From NCBI GenBank assembly GCA_023055355.1, contig JALJCS010000051.1:124001-188000 (forward strand): a stretch of 64,000 bases of DNA. The letters are read 5' to 3'. Shown here piece after piece: positions 42,143 to 51,714 of the stretch; position 1 is the first letter of the stretch, and every line of letters begins with the position of its first letter. The stretch is from Agelaius tricolor. Taxonomy: Eukaryota > Chordata > Aves > Passeriformes > Icteridae. Made by a program: the position numbers and the translations under genes. The notes beneath the pieces were generated by a model. It was given only the letters and a program-made list of their open reading frames with translations, was not told the DNA's origin and searched no databases.

Positions 42143-43299
42143 TCAACTGATGGACCCTCTAGTGTTGACCATCCAGATGGCTTTTGCTAAGGTCATTTCC
42201 CAATTTCTAAAAGTTCCCTTGCCAAGTGCCTTCAGGGTAGTCTTAAGTAATCCATTGCAGTGTTCAACTTTCCCAGCAGCTGGTACATGATAGGGGATAC
42301 GATAGATCCATTCAATGCCATGTTCTCTGGACCAGGTGTTGATAAGGCTGTTCCTGAAATGGGTCCCATTGTCTGACTCAATCCTCTCAGGGGTGCCATG
42401 TCTCCACAGGATTTGCTTTTCCAGGCCCAGGATGGTGTTCCGGGCCACAGCATGAGACACAGGGTAGGTTTCCAACCATCCCATGGTGGCTTCCACCATG
42501 GTCAGCATGCAGCGCTTGCCCTGGCATGTCTGGGGCAGTGGGATGGAGTCAATCTGCCAGGCCTCCCCATACTTGTACTTGGACCACTGCCCACCGTACC
42601 ATAGGGGCTTCACCCGCTGGGCCTGCTTGATGGCAGCACACGTCTCACAGTCATGGATAACCTGAGAAATACTGTCCATGGTTAAATCCACCCCTCGGTC
42701 TTGTGCCCACTTATAGGTGGCATCTCTGCCCTGATGGCCTGAGGCATCAAGGGCCCATTGAGCTGGGAATAACTCTCCCTTGTGTTCCCAACCTAGGTCT
42801 ATCTTGGACACCTCTATCTTTGCAGCCTGGTCTTCCTGCTCGTTGTTTTGGTGCTCCTCATTGGTTCTACTCTTGGGGACATGGGCATCTACATGGCGGA
42901 CATTCACAGGCAGCTTCTCCACCCAAATGAGAATGTCTTTCCATTCATTAACAGCCCAAATTGGTTTTCCTCCATGCTGCCAGTTAACCTCTTTCCACCT
43001 CTCCAGACATCCCCACAGAGCAATGGCTACCATCCATGAATCAGTGTAAAGGTAGAGCTTCGGCCACTTCTCTCTCTCAGCAATGTCCAGGGCCAGCTGA
43101 ACAGCTTTGAGTTCTGCAAGTTGGCTTGATCCACCTTCTCCTTCATGGCCTCTGTGACCTGTCCTGTGGGGCTCCATACGGCTGCTTTCCACTTCCCGTT
43201 CATTCCCACAATGTGGCAAGAACCATCAGTAAAAAGAGCGTAGCGTGGATCTTCTGCTGGCAGTTGGTTGTACGGTGGAGCTTCTTCAGCCCGTGTCAC
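42143..43299 (-). pseudogene. ERVL RNase H and integrase
   Basis: The minus frames hold the RNase H (YALFTDGSCHIVGMNGKWKA; ELKAVQLALDIAEREKW; LYTDSWMV) and integrase: zinc-binding GHQGRDATYKWA and CETC; core Asp in WQIDSIPLPQ, Asp in IESDNGTHFRNS and Glu in AAGKVEHCNGLLK. The motifs are preserved over 358 codons, but a frameshift separates the RNase H start. Confidence 0.9.
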
Positions 43300-44011
43300 T
43301 TCTTGTCACTTCATCAGCGAGACCGAAGTTTTCACCTCCTGGCCAGTTTGTAATTATCTCCAGAATCCCAGGGCAATTCAGGTTTCCAATACGGGCGTGC
43401 TGTGTGATAACAGCAATCCATTTGCTCCATGTAGCACTGGTGGCATGGTGCATAGAGGGAACTTTTGCTTTCAATATCCACCACAGCACTGGTAGTCGGG
43501 GTGCCAGGAGGAGTTGTGCTTCAGTGCCAATCACCTCTGAGGCAGCTTGGACTCCTTCACAGGCAGCCAAGATTTCCTTCTCTGTGGGAGTGTAGTTGGC
43601 CTCAGACCCTCTGTAGCTTCAACTCCAAAATCACAGTGGTCAGCCTTTAGTCTCCCCAGGCACCTTCTGCCAAAGGCTCCAGGACAAGCCATGGTTCCTG
43701 GCTGCAGAGTAGAGCACGTTCTTCACCTCTGGTCCTGTCCTGACTGGGCCAAGGGCTACTGCATGAGCGATCTCCTGCTTAATCTGGGCAAAGGCTTGTT
43801 GCTGCTCAGGGCCCCAGTGGAAATCACTCTTCTTGCTGGTGATCAGGTAAAGAGGCCTCACGATCTGACCGTATTTGGGAATGTGCATCCTCCAAAAACC
43901 TATGGCACCCAGGAAAGTTTGTGTTTCGTTCTTGCTAGTTGGTGGAGACATCACAGTGATTTTGTTAATGACCTCAGTGGGAATCTGACGCCGTCCATCT
44001 TGCCACTTCAC
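43300..44011 (-). pseudogene. ERVL RT thumb and connection
   Basis: Minus frames: NKITVMSPPTSKNETQTFLG, GFWRMHIPKYGQIVRPLYLI and FHWGPEQQQAFAQIKQEIAH (thumb). Then CEGVQAASEVIGTEAQLLLA and WSKWIAVITQHARIG (connection). At least two breaks. Confidence 0.82.
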
Positions 44012-44029
44012 ACCCAGGAACTGGATCTC

Positions 44030-44581
44030 TCAGGCAGGTCCCTTGACTTTACTCTTCTTGATAGCAAAGCCAGCTTCTAGCAGAATTCTGATGATCCTCT
44101 CCTCTTTCTCAAATACTTCCATTGCTGTGTTCCCCCACACAATGATGTCATCAATATATTGCAGATGTTCTGGAGCCTCACCCTTTTCCAGTGCAGCCTG
44201 GATCAGTCCATGGCAGATGGTGGGGCTGTGCTTCCACCCCTGGGGCAGTCGGTTCCAGGTGTACTGCACACCCCTCCAGGTGAAAGCAAACTGAGGCCAG
44301 CAGTCTGCTGCCAGAGGAATGGAGACAAACACGTTAGCAATGTCAACAGTGGCAAAGCACTTTGCTGCCTTGGACTCCAGCTTGTACTGGAGTTCCAGCA
44401 TGTCCGGCACAGCAGCGCTCAGTGGTGGAGTCACTTCATTCAAGCCACGATAGTCCACAGTCAATCTCCATTCTCTGTCAGACTTGTGCACAGGCCAGAT
44501 GGGGCTGTTGAAGGGTGAGTGGGTTTTGCTGACCATCCCTTGGCTCTCCAGCTCATGGATCATTTTGTGGATGAGGATCAC
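44030..44581 (-). pseudogene. ERVL reverse transcriptase fingers and palm, YIDD intact
   Basis: A minus frame of 183 codons: SPFNSPIWPVHKSDREWRLT, VDYRGLNEVTPPL, CFATVDIANVFVSIPL (first catalytic Asp), LPQGWKHSPTICHGLIQAAL and LQYIDDIIVWG (catalytic YIDD). It is ended by a stop before the thumb. Confidence 0.9.
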
Positions 44582-44596
44582 GGCATCTCAATATGT

Positions 44597-45124
44597 TCAA
44601 TATTGCTGGCGGTGCACTGTCGAGGTGGCAATCAGCACTCGTTGGTCTTCCACCTTCAGAAGAGCTACTGCAGATGGGTTTTCTGATAGTCCAGGCAAAG
44701 TGTTCAACTGCTTGATGTTCTCAGCCTCTACAGCAGCTATGCCAAAAGCCCATCTGAGTCCCTTTGGCTCTTTGTAACAGCCATTCTGGAGGAAATCTAT
44801 GCCCAGAATACACGGGGCCTCTGGGCCAGTCACAATAGGATGTTTCTGCCACTCCTTCCCAGTCAGGCTCACCTGGGCTCCCAACAGGGTCAATTGCTGT
44901 GATTCCCCCGTCACCCCAGCAATGGAAACAGGTTCTGCCCCCACATGTCCTGATGGTATCAGGGTACACTGCGCACCAGTATCAACTAAGGCATTGTATT
45001 TTTGTGTTTCTGATGTGCCAGGCCATCGGATCCACACTGTCCAGAAAATCCGGTTTTCCCGTATCTCTTCCTGGTTAGAGGCAGGACCCCCCCTAGCCCT
45101 GGTTATTATTTCTTTCCTGGGCAT
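44597..45124 (-). pseudogene. ERVL protease
   Basis: The minus frame carries YNALVDTGAQCTLIPSG (catalytic DTGA) and CILGIDFLQNG, a retropepsin-like dUTPase-free ERVL protease layout. Its 3' end meets the RT frame after a stop. Confidence 0.85.
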
Positions 45125-45217
45125 ACATGGTCAAGGTACCTTCCAGGGGATCTGACGGATCATACTCAGCAGCTCAGTCATGGAAGGTTGGGGCTACCTT
45201 CACTTTACTGAGTTCCC

Positions 45218-45760
45218 TCAATTAGTGTTTCCCTCCTTGAGCTGATGCATCCATGCTGCCAGGACAGAAGTGGGTTTCACATCCCACCTTCCCATGTCTG
45301 CCCCAAGGTCACGCAGAAAGAACCACAGGTCAGCCCGTGGGCTGTACCCTCTCTCTCTAGCTGGGGAACGTTGGGCTCTGACTCTGGGGCCTGTGACTCG
45401 CACTGGTGCAATGTGGGAACTGTTCCTCCTCACCTCCTCCCTCATCTCCCTCATCTCCTCTCTGAGTTCTTGGACCACGGCAGAGACATGAGTCTGCATT
45501 GGGCCATTGATCACACTCTCATAATTTCTAAGCTTGTTGGCAACAGAACCCACTGACTCTCGTTTGTTATTGGCATTAATCATTGCAATAAAGGTGGTGT
45601 ATTGAGCTGGCCCCAGATTTGCCAGACTCCACAACATTTGCCCTGTGCACCTGACCTTGTTGGGGTCATTATCATGCTGTCCATCCCTCCCAAAGAGTAC
45701 CTCCAATACTGCCACTTCTCTCAGCTGTTGGATCCCTTCCTCAAGAATCTTCCAGTACAT
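45218..45760 (-). pseudogene. ERVL gag, 3' part
   Basis: A minus frame of 180 codons with QMLWSLANLGPAQYTTFIAM and an Arg/Glu-rich coiled-coil segment (VVQELREEMREMREEVRR). It sits directly upstream of protease as gag does. Named by position and composition. Confidence 0.65.
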
Positions 45761-45991
45761 TCTATGGTGCTAGTCCTGCATTCTCTCCCTGTGGACAAAC
45801 CTCTCTCTGACACTCATTAAAAGCCACTCCCAGAGGGAAAGGGACCTTGGCTCCCTTACAAAAATCAGATTCATACCTGAGTCCTGAGTCAAGTGTCCCA
45901 AATTCCTTGCCTCACCACCATCCAGCTGGACACCTGTACCCATAAGGTCCCAGACCCAAAGTAGCCAGGTTGTATAAGCCTCACATCCCTG

Positions 45992-46718
45992 TCATACAAT
46001 GTCTTTGTGCAGATTACGGAGACTTTCGTACGTCAGGGACTCGGTGATGACCTCAACTGTTTCCTCTCCTGGGCGTTGGGAAGGCTCTCCTTTCGTATCC
46101 TCATCTGGGTGCTCTGATTTCATCTTAGATCTCCTTGTTTCCACAGGGGCGACTGCTGCTGGCTGTGACTGCCTTTGCAGTTCAGCTGGAACCTGGACAG
46201 TTGTAACATCTGTGGGTTCAACTGCTGCACCATCAGACTCTCCCTCTTTGAGGCAGGGGGATGGCTTTTCACCAGCTGTGGAAATGTACTCCTTCAGCAC
46301 CTGGCCCATCTCTTTCATTAGAACCCTCATCCAGCCTGGGTGGTTCATTTCTGAGGTGGGCTGTGGGGCAGGGTCAGGCTCTGGGGCAGCAGCATCCCTG
46401 GTCTCTGGGGTAGGTGTCAGTGTGGTTATCCAGGTTAATCTTCCCTTATCTCTGAATGCTAAATGTAACAGGCCTATCAGCAACACCAGCCACTGTATGA
46501 TATCCTTAGCATTTAGAGTGGATCTGAACCCTTTGAAAACTGGTGGGGCAGACCCAAAGAGCTGCTTGTAAGGGCTGGGAAAAAATTTGCTCCCGTGTCA
46601 TTTCCTCACAGTAAGTACCATTATTAAAGTAACCCCAAAACCATACACTTAGTGTGTGATAGCTCTGAATCCATGTGCCTGCCTTCCAGAGGAAGTTAAA
46701 GATCCATGAATTCCTCAC
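45992..46718 (-). pseudogene. ERVL gag, 5' part
   Basis: Two minus frames. One has a Pro/Glu-rich segment (TPTPETRDAAAPEPDPAPQP; SQRPGEETVEVITESLTYES). The other is short and aromatic (IFNFLWKAGTWIQSYHTLSV). They precede the other gag part and follow the expected leader position. Weak similarity, assigned by order. Confidence 0.55.
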
Positions 46719-47157
46719 CTCATTAAGCCATAAAGCAAACTGGATAATAGCCAGGGCAGCCTTAGTTTGGTAAGCCTGTGTTCCCAGGGATTGCCTGGGT
46801 GCTCCTGATGGGGCAGAAGGAAGAGCTCCAGGCCCTCCGTGAGGGTGATGAGGGCAGTGGGCTGTCAGCGGGGGCTGGCTGGGGGAGCTGCAATGCCTGG
46901 GCAGGGAGCTGCAATCCCTGCCCCGGCTGCGGTGGGCTTTGCTCCCTGTGTGGACCAGGGGTGGAGTGGGCAGAGCACACAGAGATTTCAGGGATGTGGG
47001 CAGGGGGATTCATGGCCAGCACTTTGCAGCTGATCCCCTTGGCCTCTCCTCTCTTGCGGCCATGGCAAGAGCTGGGTGGGATGGCTCTGGCAGGAAGGTC
47101 TCCTTGGATTCCTGCACATCCAGGTTCTGACCGTGGCTCTGTTCCTCTCTCTTCCAG

Positions 47158-47279
47158 CCCTTCGAGCCCTGAGTGAAGACAACAGCCCCTCCTGCATAAG
47201 CACATTTGTTCAGGTGATGTTTGAGGGAAGAGCTGCAGAACTTTCATCTGCTGGCTCAGAAGAACCAGTGACTCTTTAA
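47158..47279 (+). pseudogene. MROH last exon in the 3' fragment
   Basis: The open frame reads LRALSEDNSPSCISTFVQVM and then FEGRAAELSSAGSEEPVTL before TAA. This is the family-typical C-terminus, unlike that of the complete gene downstream. Confidence 0.82.
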
Positions 47280-47494
47280 GACCTCCAATCCCTTGGAAGG
47301 TGAGACCACCAGGAGACCAGAGGGGATCAGCTGGAGTTCCAGGCACAGCTGATGACTGGCACAACTGAGCCTGTGGGAAGCTCCCATGGCTCCTGCCTTC
47401 TCCCTCCCTGTTGACAGCTCCCTCCCTCCAGCCCTCGGACCCTGCCCATCCCCTTTCTTCCCTCCCAGCTCATCCCTTTGCTTCGCCTTCCATT

Positions 47495-47500
47495 AATAAA
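47495..47500 (+). promoter_or_regulatory. Poly(A) signal of the MROH fragment
   Basis: AATAAA, 216 bases after the stop of the fragment's last exon. Confidence 0.6.
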
Positions 47501-50500
47501 CAGTTTGGCTTCTTTGCTTTACCTGCATCTCTGTGGAGCTGGAGCGATGAAAATCCGGAGCCCCTGGACACACAGGCCCCTCCTGCTGTTCTCTCCCATG
47601 CCATGTTTTGTGCACAGACACAGAGGAACGAGGGCAGGTCAGGCTGGAAAGGTCCCTGTGCTGAAGGCGCAGTTGTACATCACTGTGGAGTTCCAGATCT
47701 TTCTGAGCACCTCGGAGCCCCTGGATTTTGGAAGAGCCAACCTGAGGATGCTCTGAACCCAGCTGAGAGGGATTCTATGGCAAGCATCCACAGAAGGAAA
47801 ATGAGCTTGGAATGCTGGAAGTTTTCAAGAACAGCTTCCTGAAAGCACAGCAGTGCTCCATCCCTGCACAGGATGAGGAAGAGGGCAGAACCAGAGACCA
47901 TCCGGGCTTAGCAGGGAGCTCTGGGTGTGCCTAAGGGCAAATGAAGCAGCAGCACGGTGCCCGAGACTCGGACACGCGGCCGTGCCGGTGCCCGGAGCGC
48001 TGTCAGGCAGTGCCGGGATCCCGGCTGTGGTTCTGGTCCCCACAAGTGAGGAATGGCAGCCCCAGGCTCAGAGCCAGTCAGAAAGCCAACCAAGGGAGAG
48101 CAGAGGGAGGGCACCCTTCCAGTCTCTCTTGGGCATGGCCGCAAATCAACCCCTGCTGCTTCTTCCTCCGCCTGTGTTTGTTCTGTGCTGGTGGCAGAGC
48201 CAGCCAGGTTGTGCTCTGTGTTCCAAAGCCTGTTGGGAGCGGGCATGAAAAGTGCTGCGTGCACAGCAGAGAGTCCTGGAAGGTGCTGGCAAGAGCATCC
48301 TGTGGGGACAGGGCTCTGGGCTCTGGCTGGGAACAGCCTGGTTTTGGTGCTGTGAGCACAGGCAGGAGCTGAGGCAGGGGAAGAGGCAGCGGGCAGCTTG
48401 TGTTTGTAGAGGGCCTGGGGCTGCACCTCTGAACCTGCACCTGGACACACACTTGGGGGAATACGAGCTGGAGCTGGAGTGCCTGTCCTGAAAGGACCTG
48501 GAGTCATTCAGCCTTGCCAGCTTTTCTTAAGAGTGTGTTGGTGTTGCCCAGGAAAGCCACACATTTGGGGAAATGCCTTTGGAGGAAAGGGGCTTGCTTC
48601 TCAAGGAAAGTGCTTCCCAGGGAGCTCCCAGTGAGGCAGGCGTGAGTGTCCCCCTTTGGCTCTCTGTGCTCCTTTCAGTCCTTGAGGCCCGTTGCACTTG
48701 TCAGAGGAGCAGGGCAAGGGAGAAGGCTGTGAAGAGCAGGTTTGGCATCCGCCTGGACCTGCAGAGACCAAGCCAAGCACCTGCAGCAGGGTGTGTTCCC
48801 TCCCTTTGGACAGAGGGTGAGCAGGAGCATCTCTGTCCAGCCATGAGCCCCAAAGCTCTCTGTGAGAGCTGTGAATTAAAAGGCCTTTACACACACACTT
48901 TTCACATCTTTCCTGTCTGCTGTGTTTCAACTCTTGGCAAAATGCATTTGCCTCCTGCTTGGTGGGAGCTGCTGTGGCCCAGGGCCAGCACAGAGCTGGG
49001 CTGTGTGGGCCAGGCAGCGGGCAGAGCCTTGGCTGATCTTGGTGTGTCCCTGGCCTCAGAAAAGGCCTCCCAAGGTGTCCTGCTCATTGGCTCTCCCTGT
49101 GCATCTTGGAGAGAACAAGGTGGGCATTTCTGGCAGCTGGGCATCAGCAGGCCTCAAAATGGGGGCGTGTGGTGGAGTGAGCCCAGCTGAGATCCCCTGA
49201 GAGCAGCCCAGTGCTCCTTGCTCCTCTCTGCTGACCCGGGAGCGTTTGTCTGCTTTCGGGATGGCCCTGGCTGTGTCAGGGCTGCTCCGTGGACACGAGA
49301 CAGCCGCTCCTGTCCCGCTGGGTCCCAGCAGTGCCTGGCAGCAGCCCTGCATCCACGTCAGGATGCTGGCCAAGAGAGGCCCTGGAAGCTGAGGCAGCTG
49401 ATTGGAAGCTTTTGCAGATACACACAGGGCATGGCCAGCAGCGTTCCCTCAGGATACAGCAGTGCTGAGGCGCCTCCCCAGAGCTGCCTGATGCTGCCCA
49501 CTCCTTGTGGCACCAGTTGCTTTCCTGTGGGATGTTCTACCTCCCCCAAGAGTGAAGAGGGAGCTGGAGAAAGAGCTGGCCAGGCTGCTCTGGATCCTTT
49601 CCCAGCAGCCCTGGCTGAGTGGAGCACTCCGAGCTGAGCGCAGAGGTGCCCATGGAACAGCCGTGCCCAGGAAGGCTCGCTGGGAAGGGGGATCCAGGAA
49701 CCACAGGCCTGGCAGCCTGAGCTGCCACCGGGGAAGGCCTTGGAGCAGATCCTCCTGAGTGCCAGCCCACGGCACGTGCAGGGAACCAGGGCGTCTGCTG
49801 GAGGCTGGGAAAGCTCTGCAGAGGGACGGGCACAGCTGGGGCTCCTGGTGAGGTGTTGAGGGCTTCTGTGTGGGATTTTGGGGGGTAGGTGTTGGTGGGG
49901 TGTTGGGGAAGGAGTTGTCTGGAAGGTGAGAGGTCTGGGCTGGAATTTGAGTCAGTTTGAAGGCAGCATCTATGCTTTGGCACAGCTTTGGTTATGGAGG
50001 GCAGAAAGAATATCTGTGACTATTTCTATTCATGGTCCTCTTTCCCCTGCAGGGAACAAGAGGGGAGAGCTGTACTTTATTGGCCACTTAGATATCTGTA
50101 CTGGGGGAGGATCAGCCCTTTTGCCATCTACTCATTTGTTTGGGTTACTCTTGTAACACTGAGTGGTCTTTCATTCCTTGAGAGTTTTTATTCCTTAAGA
50201 AAATTAGGAGATTATCATCCCTTCATCAAAATCCATTTGCAAATCAAAGAATGGTCTTCTTTTTGGCTCTGTGTAGTGTTATGTTTTGTAAAGTGTCATT
50301 CAATGGAGGATAAGGCAAAGGAGTTGCTGCTTCAGGATGGGACACAAACTTGTAGACCAGTCACATTCTCAGGCCATCCCAATAAATTTGGGAAGTTTGC
50401 AAATTTTGGAACGACTTGAGCTGAGCAATGGCAAGTACAACTTTCCTGAAGTGAGGATTCCTTAATGCCAGATTTTTCTGTGTCTTCATGGCCAAGATGT

Positions 50501-51300
50501 TTTTATGGTGCAGGAAATGACTTCAATGAGAAAATAATTCCAGCACAGAGTAAGAGCTTCTGACAGAGACCAAGTGTTGCCAGCAGTTGCTGCAGGTGCT
50601 GCTGCCATCAGCCCCCAATGCACGTGGGCTTTGGCTCCCTGTGGCACAGCAGCCCCCCGGGGGCACAGGTCTCTGGGGCAGGAGACGGGCACCAGCACTG
50701 CCAGGGCTCGGGGGTGGCAGCTCTGCTGGGGCAGGGACTCTGCCACAGCTGCTGCTGTCAGCGCTGCCCGGGCCCCAGGGCTCAGAGCAGCATTCGTGCC
50801 CTGGCCCACACATTCCTTGTCTGTGTCACACCCGTGGGTTTAGGATGGCCACCGGCCGGGAGGTGTCCCAAGGAGGCCGTGCCAGCTTTCCTGGAAGGCC
50901 CCGTGCCCTTCCCAGCGCGGCTGCGTCGGCAGCCCTTGGGCTCCTTCTGCTGCCCTGAGCCCGCAGAGCAGGGCAGCGTTTGCTGATGCTCTGAGCCCTT
51001 CCTAAAGATCCTGTGGGGCTGCCTTAGACACCTGGGGCCAGGCATTCCTTCCAGCCTGGGCCACTTTGGCTGGGCTGGGGGCGGCCCCAGGGCAGGGGGC
51101 AGGGTGTGCAGGGGCCCTTTGTGACACGGTGCAGCACGGTCACTGTGGCATAGAACGGGTGTCCAAGGGCCCTTTGTGACACGTGGGAAATAGAAGCTTG
51201 CCCGGCTGCTGGGAACAGGCAACGGGGCAGAACGGGACAGAGCGGTGCCGTGAGGAGCCCCCGCACAGCGCCCTCGTTCCTGTCCCACACAGAGCCTTTC
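47501..51300. other. Interval between the MROH fragment and the MROH gene
   Basis: No exon can be supported. One frame at 47640-47756 (VPVLKAQLYITVEF, LSTSEPLDFGRANL) recalls the first strands of an ASH domain but has no donor. 50.0-50.45 kb is AT-richer and 50.6-51.3 kb GC-richer; the latter may hold the MROH promoter. A GGGCCCTTTGTGACACG phrase occurs at 51112 and 51167. Confidence 0.45.
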
Positions 51301-51302
51301 CC

Positions 51303-51580
51303 AGGCGTTATTCCTGCAGGTGACCTCGAGGCCAGACCACAGGACTTGCTGACCCGTGGTCTCCCTGAGGCTTCTCTTCTGCAGGAGCCTTTGAGGCCAG
51401 AGCCCAATCCTTGACAGGAGTCTCCTGTCCTGGTGGCCGGAGCCCTCGAGACCAGAGTGCAGGACTTGCTGTCCTGAAGCCTCCCTGAGGCTTCTCTCTT
51501 GAAGGTGCCTTCCAGGCACCACTGCAGGACTTGCTGACTCAGAGCATTTCTGAGGCATCTTTCCTGCAAGTAGCCACAAA
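51303..51580. repeat. About 60-bp imperfect tandem repeat, five units
   Basis: Repeated pattern: CTCCCTGAGGCTTCTCT-CTGCAGG followed by GAGGCCAGA and CAGGACTTGCTG. Starts near 51303, 51360, 51420, 51480 and 51540. It ends at the first coding exon of the MROH gene. Confidence 0.8.
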
Positions 51581-51593
51581 TCCAGTCACTGAC

Positions 51594-51714
51594 ATGGAGC
51601 AGAGACCCCCGAGAGTGCCCAAGCTGGCCTGGGTGGAGGAGGAGGAAGAAGGCCCTGGAGCTGCCCCAGCACAGGAGACCGAAGAGGTGGTGCTGTTTGA
51701 GCTGCTGCAGGAAG
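51594..51714 (+). CDS. MROH exon 1a
   Basis: Residues 1-41, ends in phase 1. [13 protein letters not shown], then an acidic run and [14 protein letters not shown]. Donor GAAG|GTGAGT. Near-duplicate of exon 1b. Confidence 0.75.

Larger units (their letters stand above)
41841..46785 (-). mobile_element. ERVL provirus internal region (gag-pol), no 5' LTR
   Basis: Minus-strand order: gag (46.7-45.2 kb), protease (45.1-44.6), RT (44.6-43.6), RNase H-integrase (43.3-42.1), 3' LTR. No env, as usual for ERVL. The 5' LTR is replaced by MROH-gene sequence at about 46785. Reading is broken by a few stops and frameshifts. Confidence 0.88.
46786..47500 (+). pseudogene. MROH gene 3'-end fragment (end of penultimate exon, last intron, last exon, 3' UTR)
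   Basis: Paralogous to 56461-56990. It starts inside the penultimate exon (IAWVLLMGQKEELQALRE against [19 protein letters not shown]), passes through an intron alignable with 56518-56790 (CTGCCCCGGCTGCGG, GAGATTTCAGGG, GCCATGGCAAGAGC, CTGACC-TGGCTCTG), then an acceptor TCTTCCAG at 47157 and a last exon 47158-47279 ending GSEEPVTL and TAA. AATAAA lies at 47495-47500. The 5' remainder of the gene is missing and ERVL sequence begins at the break. Confidence 0.82.
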
